This document shows, piece by piece, positions 17,131-29,309 of a stretch of 64,000 nucleotides of DNA. The notes below the pieces were generated by a model. The model made no database searches. It was not told the DNA's origin and was given only the letters and a program-made list of their open reading frames with translations. Position numbers and translations under genes: made by a program. The first letter of the stretch is position 1. Every line of letters starts with the position of its first letter. This DNA is from Silurus meridionalis (taxonomy: Eukaryota > Chordata > Actinopteri > Siluriformes > Siluridae): NCBI RefSeq assembly GCF_014805685.1, contig NC_060892.1:25476060-25540059 (forward strand). Reading direction: 5' to 3'.

Positions 17131-18540
17131 TCAATGGGTCTCCTTAATAATCTGGTTCTGACCACGCGTCAGTGAGGCTAACATGGCCCTGAAGCTGTGT
17201 TTCCGCCCTCTGAATGGACTCGACAGCCTGCTCTTCGTGGTGGCCGTCAAATCCGTACCGAGGAGCTCCGGTGGTGTTCGAAACACCTCATCATCTAGCC
17301 TGCTGGAATGATCTTCGTCCTTCACTGTAAAATCCTCTCCTGCGCTCTCGCTCCGATTTCCTTGCTCTGTGTGCGGGTCAAACTTCAGCACCCTACGAGT
17401 TCCTTCCAAACCGCCACCCTGAGCCTGCGTTTCCACGAAGCTGCTCACGTCACCAACACATTGCTTCTTGGAAACTTTCTCCAACCTCTGCAATGCTTCG
17501 TGGTGAACGTTGTCAAATACGTGCGACTTTTCTTTAGAGGTATTGCTGAGATCCAGCGGGAAATGTTGCTCCGATGCGTCATCTGTTTCTGAGGACTTTC
17601 TCTTTTTTCGCCTCTGAGCAGCTGATATTCTGCTGTGCGAAGGCAGTGGAGGTTTTCCTGAGCTTCTGCGCCGGTGGGGCGGTCTCGATTTGCTTTTGGA
17701 AGGCTTTCGAAACACCTTTTTGCAGCGCCGCAGGTTTCTAAAAGTAGGGAAAAAAACAACAAAATGTACCATGGACTGGAGACGCACAACTCGGGACCTA
17801 ATAGCTGGTGTCGTAACATCACAACCATCCCGCTGACGGTTTTGTCTTCTACAAACCATCTCCAAAATTAGAAAAAAAAGAGATCTAATCTTCACATTTT
17901 CTGGACAAACCTCTGCAGAAACACGTGAGGTCTGGAGCAACGTGGCAACGCTGGATTTTCCATGCCATCTTCCAACTGCTTCAGAGCTCGCAGCCGGATG
18001 TGCTTCAGGTACACCCATAACCTCCTAAAGGGGCAAAACAGACTGTGTTTAAGCACCACCAGAACCCACAATGCAACAAATTCTTCTTCTTCTTTTGTTT
18101 CTTTAACACGCATACCCTCGCGATCGCCGGATTCTCTGTGGACACCGTTTTTTATTCAGCAGCCACTCATCACATGAGAGCGAGGCCGGATCTGAGACGG
18201 GGTTCGTCAGAAACAGCATCGGGTCAAAAAAATATTCTCACAACAATTCTTGGTCAAGTTCTCAGTCCAGATATTTACCATCTTGGTCATCTTGTCTTTT
18301 TTTTCTCAGAGGCCCATGCCTCTTCATTCTGGAGAAAAGCCTCTGGCACATCCTGCACCTCAGCGAGTGAAGGCCAGCAGAAGGCGAGCTGGGGCCTGAC
18401 ACCACCGAGCCTTCAGATCCAGACCCGTCCTGTCGATTCTCTGCAAAGGACTTTGACGGACTGTTGGATAACCATAGATGGTCTGAAGCGTCGCTGCTCG
18501 ACAGGAACGTTTTCAGCGTATCCTCAGCCTTCGAACCCAT
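17131..18540 (-). CDS. Uncharacterised basic, probably nuclear protein (4 coding exons)
   Basis: Not recognised. Coding exons on the minus strand: 18279-18540, 18116-18191, 17911-18024, 17131-17737. All junctions have good consensus, phases agree, and the total is 1059 nt (352 aa). The chosen start is MGSKAEDTLKTFL. The N-terminal part is Ser/Asp-rich with a possible zinc-binding LRCRMCQRLFSRMKRH (C-x2-C-x9-H). A conserved-looking block follows: SLSCDEWLLNKKR, then RLWVYLKHIRLRALKQ. Next is a very Arg/Lys/Ser-rich stretch (KSKSRPPHRRRSSGK, RRKKRKS) that should act as nuclear localisation signals. The C-terminus is acidic then basic, ending TRGQNQIIKETH. No membrane segment or signal peptide. 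A likely 5' exon lies near 19.6 kb, and an AATAAA signal (minus strand) lies at 16805-16810. A gene is well supported; its function is unknown. Confidence 0.75.
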
Positions 18541-18754
18541 CGGTAACGATATCTTCTGCCTTTATTAAAAAAATTTGTCAGTATTGTAACTTTTCAGTAT
18601 TAAAAGTTACATAAAGATTTATTTTAATACATGAAGTTGCATAAATATTCAACACTGCTCTGGGAGAACTTTTTAGAAAGGACTGAGAAAGAAAGATATA
18701 TACAGCGTCGTGATAAAAACACTCTATATGGATATTAGACTTGAGTTTGACTGA

Positions 18755-18895
18755 TTACTGGGATTTACAGATAAATCGGCACCGATAGTTGACTGCAGGA
18801 ACTATCAGCAAAAACCCACGAGGGAAGTTTTTCCGGGTTGCATTATACAGTACGAGAGTGGCCTCTAGAGGCAAATCACTGACATCACATGCTGT
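18755..18895 (+). repeat. Dispersed repeat 'CTCTAGAGG', copy 2 of 3
   Basis: Motif order as in copy 1: 'ataaatcggcaccgatag', 'tttttccgggttgc', 'gagtggcctctagaggcaaa', ending near 'catgctg'. Confidence 0.6.
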
Positions 18896-19574
18896 CTCTT
18901 TGTAGTCTTTTTTTTTTTTCTATTTTTATTTATTTTATACAAATCTCGAGTAATTGGTTATCTGCAAGTACAATTCCACCAAGCTATCGGTTAAAAAAAA
19001 AAAACAATGATCACTATTACTTTTTTCCTGTTATGTCTATTATAATCCCTTGCAAAGTTTTTTCATCCGATTATGGGGTGTATCTGAGGAGATTAGTGAT
19101 CATTCCTCTATATTAGGAGATCAGGTGGAAGTTGATGGAAGGAGTGAGGTGTTCAGTAGGGTTAGGCAGGTATGGGGTTTAGTTTAAAGCTTGAAGACCT
19201 TCACACACCAGATCTTCATGAAGCTCGCTTTGTTCCTAGTGAGATGTCATGCTGGAACAGTGTTAAAGACATGTTTTACTGTTATGTGCTTCTAACTCTG
19301 AGAAAAACTACATAAAAGAAAAAATGTATGTCAATTGGGCGTGCACTGAGCAGTTGTCTCTGTGGTGCCCCCTAGTGGAGAAGCGGAGACACTGCGTTCC
19401 TGTTTTCAGAGCAGAAATCAGCTTACAAAGCGGATTTAGTTCATAATTTATTCATGTGGTCGGATTTTACTTCCCCCCAGAATTCTGCTGTTTGACAAAA
19501 CACCAGGCAGCTACAGGACCGAATCCTGATCCGATTCAGGATATAAAGTCTGATCAGTCTGACTCGATATAATC

Positions 19575-19635
19575 CAAGTACTTACTGCGGCTCCAAACGA
19601 GGTGCTTTTTCCTGAAATCCATCATATCCGCGTGT
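19575..19635 (-). other. Probable 5' exon of the uncharacterised gene
   Basis: On the minus strand a sequence ending CCGCA is followed by a strong donor gtaagt (about 19580-19585). It contains ATGATG followed by an open frame (DFRKKHLVWSR). Joined to the acceptor at 18559/18560, that ATG frame soon meets a stop. Another frame without an ATG runs into MGSKAED. The exon is therefore best read as 5' UTR carrying a short upstream ORF. Confidence 0.45.
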
Positions 19636-19919
19636 GTGTGTGTGTGCGTGTGTGTTCTCGCGTCAAACGGACTTCCAATAACAAATCGTATTCCTTATGT
19701 CTCTTTTCCTTCTTTTAAGAATGCGTCTACTCCACGCTACATCATCAACGCGACAGGAAATCATAGAAATCACGTGCTTTATACGATTTCCTGCGTTTTT
19801 ATCGACAGTTTTATCGCCGATAAAAGGAAACTGCGAACCCACAACGTTAGTTTTCCGCTGGTTGTTTTAAACGTGTCCCCGGCGGCCATTTCTCTTCTTC
19901 GCGGCGCTTATAGAGGGAA

Positions 19920-20033
19920 AGAGTTGTGGTGCCCCCCTGGTGGACAACAAGGGCACTGCATCTGTACACTGTCCCTACTTTATGGATGTACAATGTCTAT
20001 GGATGGATGGATGGATGGATGGATGGATGGATG

Positions 20034-20112
<79 letters not shown>

Positions 20113-20227
20113 TTATATTTATAATAGGGGAAGCAGTTGTATCTCCCCCTAGTGGACAACAAGAGCACACCAACTACACATTGACCCTACTGTATGGAGG
20201 ATGAAAAGACTAAGAGTGAATAAATGC

Positions 20228-20300
<73 letters not shown>

Positions 20301-20442
20301 ATTCATGGCATTTGGGAAAGGATATATTTATATTTATTATAGGGGAAGCAGTTGTATCTCCCCCTGGTGGACAACAAAAGAACAGCACCTACACATTGAC
20401 CCTACTGTATGGAGGATGAAAAGACCAAGAGTGAATAAATGC

Positions 20443-20503
<61 letters not shown>

Positions 20504-20520
20504 ACTTATGACATTTGAAA
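19920..20520. repeat. Compound repeat: three units with GATA tracts
   Basis: A unit of about 110-120 bp ('gcagttgtatctccccctag', 'tggacaacaa', 'cacattgaccctactgtatg', 'gtgaataaatgcatag') is followed each time by a (GATA)n tract. Copies begin near 19923 (diverged, followed by TGGA then GATA at 19998-20111), 20128 (GATA 20229-20300) and 20341 (GATA 20443-20503). The unit and its microsatellite were duplicated together. Confidence 0.85.
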
Positions 20521-20809
20521 GACAGGATAATAATAATAACCGAAAGCTCCTCTCCCGGTCTGGTGCTGCTGGATGCATTAGTCATTGTGAGTAATTTGAG
20601 CCGAGTCACTGTTTCAGTATCGCTTCCACAGCACTGATGCTTTAGGACCTCCCCAGAGTCACACTTAATATCAAGTGTCTGGTTTAAACATCCACCTGTG
20701 ATGCTGAATACAGTTTACACACAGTATAATCTCACTTAATTAGTCATACACACATCCAGCATGTGCATTCCTGCATATTTCCTGGAATAGTCCCTGAACC
20801 ATTCAGGTT

Positions 20810-20889
20810 ATCGAAAAAAAACGAAAAATGTGCAGGTTCTTCAAGGTTAGAACCTTGAAGAACCTGCACATTTTTCGTTTTTTTTCGAT
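20810..20889. repeat. Perfect inverted repeat, 39-bp arms, 2-bp spacer
   Basis: Left arm 20810-20848 and right arm 20851-20889 are exact reverse complements separated by AG. Each arm contains an A8 or T8 run and the stretch 'tgtgcaggttcttcaaggtt'. The transcript of either strand would form a long hairpin. Flanks do not continue the symmetry exactly. Confidence 0.9.
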
Positions 20890-20992
20890 GGAACCCTGCA
20901 GACTCCTTCATAAAATCCTAACATAATGTCTCAGGTTTTGAGTGGTGCTTTGTAAACGAGAAATAACTGCTTTAAAAATCAAGAACACTGTA

Positions 20993-21115
20993 GGACCAAA
21001 AGTTTGTGGACACCTGACCATTTCTATTCATGTGCTTTTACATATGTGTTTCTGGAACTTTGTATTGTCCCAACTTTTTTAGGAATTGTGTTTGTACTGC
21101 AGTGTGTTTTCTCAG
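20993..21115. mobile_element. Tc1/mariner-like end fragment
   Basis: 'ggaccaaaagtttgtggaca' followed by 'cctgaccatt' is the terminal phrase of the family seen elsewhere in the window; the rest is missing. A CA microsatellite follows at 21125-21156. Confidence 0.5.
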
Positions 21116-21121
21116 CCATTT

Positions 21122-21160
<39 letters not shown>

Positions 21161-21199
21161 AATAAATCACACAAAATCCTTTTTCTGGAATTTAGATTG

Positions 21200-24100
21200 T
21201 ACATCATTTTAATGTGTTCAGATGATACAGTGTTTACACATCAGCGGTGCGTCAGAGAAAAGAACCCCCTCCCCGTACGCCATTTCCCTTTATTGACCTA
21301 ACAATACGATTATGCGCCGTATATCGTATATCTTATATAAGAAAACGTCGCCTGGCCATCCTTCAACACCATCAACGATTTTTTTAAAGAAGTGCAATAT
21401 TTACACCAACAAAAAGTAGCTGAATAAATACATCAATATAACGGCGACAAAGACGTTACAGAACCGATGACGTCACCATGGAAACGTTACCTCACGACCA
21501 CATCCGTTTTTTTCCTTCCCACATCTACACGTGAAATAAACGCTCTTAAAATGATTTATTTATCCATCCATTTTTTTTTACATATTACACAAACAACACA
21601 CACGACCGTTTTTTTCTTCTCGTGATATAATGCCCCTCTTATTAAGGATTATTGCATCTCATCTCTCGTCAGTGTTTCTCCTGCACGCACGAGTGAATAC
21701 GTATAAACACGTGTATTACGAAATACGTGTTTTTTTTAAGCTAAATATATAATACTCGGTATTTGCGATCTTATGCAGGATGTTGGCTAAAAAGATTTTA
21801 TGTTCAAAATTTGTGAATAGTAAATCTATGAAGGAAAAAAAACACTATACAAGATAAAATGGTTCGTAAAACGATGCTTAAAAAATAGTGGTCTTTTTTT
21901 TTCTTTTTGATTTTTTTTTTTTTGTACAAACAAATGCAGTTAGCATTAACATACAAAGTGTGTAGAAAGTATGCTGAATGAAATAGCTCACGCGCTCAGA
22001 CGGACATTTATGTACAGCTATTCACATGGACTACTATGATATATATCGTAGAGAGATCATTTTGGCTGTCAGGAGTCAGAAAATATGAATTGAACTTAAT
22101 GTTTTATATATATATCAAGATTGATGTCCACAGTCACAGTAGTATGTACAGACAGGTGACAAATTAAAGGTGGGAAATAAATTCTGCTGGTAATGATGAA
22201 AAAATGAGCTGCTTTATCGTGGGATGAAAAATTTCTCAGCTGAAAAAGTCTATGGCTTTGGACCATAAGTCAAAGTCAAATGCGAAACACTCTGAACCAC
22301 CACCATCGTCAAAACACCTATTACGGGTATTATATCTTTTATTAAAATGGTAGTTTCTCCTTTCTGTAAAATTCCAGAGATGTTTGTAAACACAATCTGA
22401 AGGTACATTGACGGTTCAACACGACCAAACACCATTAACGTTACTGTACGTGGCAGCATTTGGCAGACGACGTCTTCATCCAAAGCGATCGCTCGTCGTT
22501 ATACGACTGAGCAGTTGCGCGTTAAGGGCCTCGTTAAAGGCATCGGCAACTCGCTCGGATTTCAATCCCAATCAGAAGTCCGACCGCCATCGTTTTTTTT
22601 CCCCCCACACAATTTGTCACCTGACCGTTTTCCTTTCGTAGATCTCTTTCATACTGTATGACAAGGATATTCGAAAAGGTTAAAGCTACTGTCAAAAATA
22701 CAAAAACATAAAAAATACTTCTGGGGTTCAAACCGAAGCAGCTTCAAATGTAAAACTCCTAAAAGTCAGTATATTTCGCCTGTAAAAGGGTCTCACGCAA
22801 AGCTTTCTCCTTTACAAACACACGTATTTCCAGGCATTCAGCCACACACACACACACACACACACATACACTGTCAAATGGAATGTGAGAACAGTGTTAC
22901 ACACACACAGTGAGCTACAGTGAAACACACATGAGTGTTGTATGGTGGCACAATACTTATGTTCTTTAAAAACAAAACAAAAGTGTCACAAACTCGTCTC
23001 TCGGTCAATGTTCCAGTCTCCTATTTTCTTCCTGACGTCTTTCTCTGGAGCGCTACAGGGTGAGAATGAAGAGAGGGTCAGATAAATACAGAAAGGAACA
23101 AACAAATCGAATCGAAACACCAAAACGAAGGAATGAGAATAAATAATATAATTTAAAAATGTGTGCAAAATAATTTTGGTAATTTTCTGGTCAATAACCT
23201 CCACTCTTCAGGGAAGATGTTCCACTAAATTATGTGGAGATTTGTGATCATTCAGCCACAAGGGTGGTAGAAAAGTCAGATTCTGATGTAGGTGAGATGA
23301 GGAGGCCTGGGGTGCAGTCAGCACCAAGAATTTGAGATTTATATCAGGAGACCATATGTTAATGGAGTTGGCTTTGTGCACAGGGGCGTTGTCATGCTGG
23401 ACCAGGTTGGGGTCTCCTAGTTTTCAAAGACCTCCTATAAAACCATGGCCTTTAAATTGGGGAAACCATTTGGGGAAGAACCACATATGGTCAGGTGTCT
23501 CTTAATTCTTTTGTCCATATTGTGTATGTATGTACAGTTTGTATACACTGTTTAGACAAAAAGTCAGAATCAGGTTTATTGGCCAAGTGTGTTGACACAA
23601 GGAAATTTGTTCCAGATGTTGGTGACTCTCAAAAGTACAGACAGAATTAACACTATACATTTAACTTGGACTATACCAGACAAAACAAACTATACCAGAC
23701 AAAACAAACTATACCAGACAAAAACAGACACAACGATTATTGTCTATTTAAATATTGAGCTTTTGGAGATTTTTCCAGCCATATGTGGTTCTTCTTGGTT
23801 CTCATGTTTCTCAGAGGACAGCAAGACGGTACATTTTCGATTTGAGAAAACTGTGGTTCACCCTATCATGTTCCAATCTTGCATGTAGGTAGATTGGCTA
23901 TGCCAAGTGTGAATGAGTGTATGTGATGCCAGTGTATATTCCTGCTTCATGCCCAGTTTTCTCAGAATATGTTCTGGATCCAATTAAGGTTTTTTTTTTG
24001 TTTTTTTTTACAATTAACTCACGGTGTGTGACAGGAGAGCAGTTAAAGTAAACATTTAAATACCCTGACAAATCATGCTTTTATTTTTACGTCGGTATTT

Positions 24101-24700
24101 TAGTGTCACGGTAAATAAAATGTAAACAAACGAAAAGCAATTTACGTCATATGTCGAATAAAGTCGTAGCGAAAAACGAGAATGAACTCAAAATCAAACT
24201 ATTTGAAGAATAAAGTTGTCGTAATATTTGGCGGTAATATTAAAATAAAATCATGTCTTCTGGCGCATCAGCATGGAGTTGAGGAGATCGCCACTTTTGT
24301 GCAGTCTGAAATATTGTGATCATCATCCTCATAGTCTCTTCAGTAACATGTTTTTCAAAAAATTACGATTGCATTCTTGCATTGCTACGACTTTATTCTC
24401 GTAACTGGTATTTTTTTACGTGGCACTAAAACGCCGTCGTTAACGTAACACAAACACGCAAGCATACGCACACATCTACACGTTCAAGAGACAGCAATTA
24501 CAGTGATGTCTTTGCAAGCAGTAATTACAAATCAGATTGTAGTTAAAATTAGTTAAGAGAAAGAAAACACGAAATGTGATTTTTTTTTTTTTTTTTTATA
24601 TTATTGGGAAAAAGTGTATAAAATCATTAGTGTGACCAGGAGGAGACGGGGAAAAAATGCGGGAGCTCATCTTACCTTTGGAAAGTCAGCAGTTGGGAGA
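21200..24700 (-). other. slc4a10: Likely long 3' UTR and downstream region of SLC4A10
   Basis: Mostly unique AT-rich DNA to the left of the SLC4A10 stop codon. A minus-strand AATAAA lies at 21555-21560. Two minus-strand Pumilio-type elements TGTACATA lie at 22009-22016 and 22143-22150. Both suit a long neuronal 3' UTR. Also inside are a Tc1-like copy (23195-23530), three tandem copies of a 20-bp unit (about 23668-23729) and a poly-T run (24582-24598). No other coding exon was recognised. Confidence 0.35.
23195..23530 (-). mobile_element. Decayed Tc1/mariner-like copy
   Basis: Contains 'agggaagatgttccactaaa', 'ggaggcctggggtgcagtca' and 'cacaggggcgttgtcatgct' (reverse complement of the D-N-A-P-V-H codons), ending 'tggtcaggtgtctcttaatt'. 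The remnant reads on the minus strand. Confidence 0.7.
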
Positions 24701-27700
24701 TTAGGAGAGGGAGCTACCGGGTGACATGGGATAAGAAATTCAGTCAAAATCGGAGAAAGATTTAAAAAGGAGAGCATATTAATTGGGGGGTTTCAGGATC
24801 AGGGCTCAGGTGGGCTTTCATGGAGAAGACAGCTGGAGATTATCTACACATAAATAGCACAGAGAACGAACATGCAAGCTTTAAATTCATTGAAATGGCT
24901 TATTATTGCAGGCAATCTTCTAACAATCTTCTAAGGCTATGCAGAAGCTTCTACAGGTTGGTGTAATAAAGCTAATCATGTTGCATATCAGTAGATAGAA
25001 TAGTTATTTACAAACCTTTTTGCACTTTTATCATTTTTGCTGCTCTCCGTACTGAGGCTTTTCCAGGTATTTCCAAAAGAGGTCTTTGTCATTTCATCTG
25101 AAATGTTGACTGTGGACGGATCATCCCTTAAAAACAAGACAGAAATCCATTAAAAGCAAAGTCATGGTGTATGCTAGAAGTGACTAAAGAACATTTGTTT
25201 TAGCTATTTTCTTGATCCCGTGTGGAATCATTTAAAAGTAATCGGTTCATTCATTTTTGAGATACACACCAAAGGGAATCGGATAGAGAGATGCAATGAG
25301 AACATTTAAAAAAATGCAGTAAATGAGATGCAGGGCCCCAAAACCCAAGTTCTGACTAGAATTCATGAAAATGTCCTCCTGAGAGAAGTGCTTACTTGTA
25401 ATTTCCTTCAAGTGGCACCTGGACAATTCCCTCATCCTCCATCATCACACTGTGGGTCTCCTGCCCAAATTCCAGAGATAAAAGATACTCAACCATCAGA
25501 AATACTTGGATTTTCCTGATCAACAAGTCACGTTATTTGATACAGTAATGTACCTCGTTCTGTGCGTCCTCCAATTTCTTCTTCTTGCTCTCAGGCATGA
25601 GGTCATCGAGCCAACTGAGTTCCCTCTTCGTAAAAATGAAGTCCAGCAGCTTACGGATGAAGACTAACGCCAAGACCTGCGCCGGCAAAACCAGCTCAAT
25701 ATCACTACCATGTCACACTTTGTTTCTTTCAGATAAAAAGGATTTTGATTTACCATCATAGGAAAAACGATGGCAGCTCTGGAGGTTTTGATGACCCACA
25801 GGAGGACGAGGCAGCTTAGCTGGATGATGGTGAACAGGTGGACCTTCCTCAAAGGAACATGTCTTAGGTAGATGAAGTCCGGCTGGTGTTTGGCTGGCAT
25901 TCCAAACAACCTCAGACGGTCAAAGAACTGCACATGAGATAGAAATCACCGTGAACGCAAGCTTGGTGGGAAATACATAACGTACTGTTTTAACGTAACT
26001 ACGTAACAAAAACTTCTTCAGAAATGCAAACCCAAAGCATCAAGCTTGTCTCCATTTCTTTTCACACTGCAGCTACGAAAAAGGTGCTATCTACCCTCTT
26101 CCACATTCATTAGACTGCAGACATGCATGATTGGTAAAGGTCACTTCAATTGACAGAGTAAACTTCTCCCAACCAAAGCCAATGGGTACAAAAGCATGAA
26201 TGTCATGTGCATGTGCTAGTAACACCTACCTGTATGCCTCGGAGAGATGACGCCCCCATGTACAAGAAAACTCCATATAAAACAGGCATTGGGATAAACT
26301 ACAGACAAAACAAAAAGCATTCAATCACATAAGACTGGGAAAAGAGAAAATAATTACATTTACACTACAGGTTAAAAGTCACTGACCTTTAGGACGGAAG
26401 TCATGAAGACAGAGCAGCCCATGAGGACGAAGATCATAAGGCCGGTAAAGCGCTGCTCTCTGATTCCCAGGAATTTGGGCTGCTCTCCTGGTGCCGAGCA
26501 CTCCGATTCAAGCTTCAAGCTGTTCACGTGCGAAATGGAGAGGACGGTGGCAGCCACGAACCATGGCAGTCCCATAACCGAACACACTCCAAGCATCACG
26601 CCCACCACAAACAGGTCCAGGTGGTAGCCACAGCCTTTCTGCAGAGGGTGAACACAAGAGAATCTAAGTTTTCATCAGGAAAGTCTGGGAAGACTGGGAA
26701 AGTTTGTTGACTGAGAAAAAAACCCTGTACCTTCAGCTTGTGCTCCTTCCTGTTAATGATGACAGCTGTGATTTGTTGATCCATGAAGATAAGGATGGTA
26801 CAAAGCAATGCTGGGATAAAGGCAATGGGGATTGTCCACCAAGGGTTCGGTCCCAGAGGACTGACGATCCAGCCGCGGTCATCTCTGGTCGGCTGTAGAA
26901 GGTCAGATTGGGTTACACAAAGGCAAAGCTCAGTGACTGCTAAAAGCACTGTCGTCATATTCGTCAGTGTGAAGTCTGTATCACTGGATGACTCACTTTG
27001 AATTCATTAGGAACCTGCAGTTTGGGAGACGGAACCCCCAGAGCAAAGTCGATCCCCACCATGGTAGCGATAGTGATGAAGACTGCAAAGTCGCTGATGA
27101 TTGCCCTCACCTGGAGTAAAAAACATACACACAAACAGGAAAATATGGACCCAAACATCTACATAAATATCCCCATACTGTAACAGAAGCTAAAACTAAC
27201 TACACACACACACACACCCACACAAGCGCATACACACTTGCCTTGGTGGGGAAGTAGCGGCTAAATTTGAACTCCTTGAGGAATGAAGACATGGCGACGG
27301 TGGAGAAGAAGAGAACAACAGACCAGAACAAAACATCTGGGATGTAGGGGCCATGATGGCCACACGCACTGCCCTGGAATTCACCCCTGAGGTCCACACA
27401 GCTCTGCAGCACAGAACAACACAACGAACCTTCACCACACTGCTGTAAAGTTCAACTTCCTCACACCTGCACATCTTTGTTCATGAATGATAACTGATCT
27501 GTATTAAAAAGTATTAAATGAATTAGAAAGCTATTTCCAAAGGCATCCTATACAATTGTCTCTCTCCAACAATGTGCATACTGTATAAAGTATGTGTTAC
27601 AGACTAATGAAGAAAAATAGGATAGTCAATTAGAACTTTAAGAGTAGTAAATTAATTCTCTGAAAACTGTATTATTTGTCTTTTTCAAATATGTGCAATG

Positions 27701-29229
27701 AGATATATAGATTTGTTTGAACGTCTTCACATTAACTAAAAACTTGCACTGTTGTAATTCTGAAAACAGAAATGACACCTTCCGACCAGCAGAGGTCGCC
27801 GCCCATGAATACTATTTATTACATGCTGTTTTCCAACCAAATGAAATTTCCTGTACCGTTCAACAACAACAATGGTGAGAAGATTGGGGATCTGGTGATT
27901 CTCCATCAGCTTCCAGAGCACCAGCAAGGTTGTGTAAAACATTATATGATGAAGTTTAAGAAAATGTGAATGAGTCGCTTTGCCATTCCCTCACCTTGAC
28001 ATCCAGACCTAACCAGTCGATCTCAGAGCTAGTGATGTTCTTCTCCTGCCAGTATTGCAGGGTGCTGTTGCTTGGATCACTTGGCTCTGTGCACACACAG
28101 CTGAGAGGAATCACAGGTTATTGAAAGCAGTCTAGATGAAGATGGATAGATGGATGGATAGACGGATGTGTGTACGTACGAGTACTGGGTGAGCTTGTTG
28201 AGGTCATTGTGCATGTTGAAGGAATAGGTCTCTCCCAGGTGCACCAGTTTCTCCAGAGCTTCGTAGATAAAAATGATGCAGATGAGTGAAGCAAAGGCCT
28301 CCTCTGTGAAGCGGGTGATGTAGCACACCAGAGAACTGGCATCCGTGGCCACCAGGACCAGGCAGAAGAAAGCAGTCCACAGTCCGATACACACACGCAA
28401 TGACAGGTAGGAGAGTCCATATTCCCTTAATAAACACACATCACTAAGCTTTGGAAATAGGAAATCACCAATCATATTTTTTTAATTACAGTTCTGATGT
28501 TTGACCAGAAATGGTTGGATCCACCAGTGCTGAGGATAAAACTCACTTGCAAAACTTGAACAGGATCTTCTCAAATACCAAGACAGGACCAGTGCTGCCC
28601 AGGATAGTGAGAGGCTGCCCAGCAAACAGAGAGTATGCTATCCCAGTCATAGAGGCGCCGAACAAAGACTCGATAGCACTCTGAAAGGCATAAACGTGAA
28701 TTACAGCTCATTTCAGCATATACATGTGCGGATGTAAAGCAGATGAAGATCGTGCTCTTACTATTCGACCCTCTGTGGCTTCCCCCAGCAGGCCTCCGAA
28801 AGTAATCACAGGAGACATGCAGGCACAGTAGAGGAACAGGAAGGAGGCCAGACACTGTAGGCTGATGGCGTCGGTGTAATCAGACAGATAATGACCAATT
28901 TTGCGCTTTACATCCAAGATTAATCCTCCAAAAATCCTGAAGAGGCACATGCACGATGTCAGCATTGCCTTCCACAACAAACATTATACACAAAGAATAG
29001 CCCTGAATAATATAATACCTATTATAACATCACATGAGGAGAAATGGGATGGTAATGGGATGGTATGGTCAGGAAAAGTTTAGGTTGGAAGCAGGATTGG
29101 TTTTGCAGTGCATGTAAGAGGATAGAAGAGGCAAAAGAGAGAGCCGGAGAGGTAAACATAATAAAACAGCTCTTCTATGCTGGGATTGCACCTAACCTCA
29201 AGTTCGATAACCACAAAGAAGTCACCATA

Positions 29230-29309
<80 letters not shown>

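Noticed and set aside
23589..23888. Plus-strand 99-codon open frame
   Set aside because: Contains the 20-bp tandem repeats and no splice sites or recognisable domain.
24996..25015. SLC4A10 ending by read-through at 24996
   Set aside because: A downstream acceptor at 24714-24716 gives the tail KSAKSSLS, closely resembling the human C-terminus (SKSSPS), so the spliced version is preferred.
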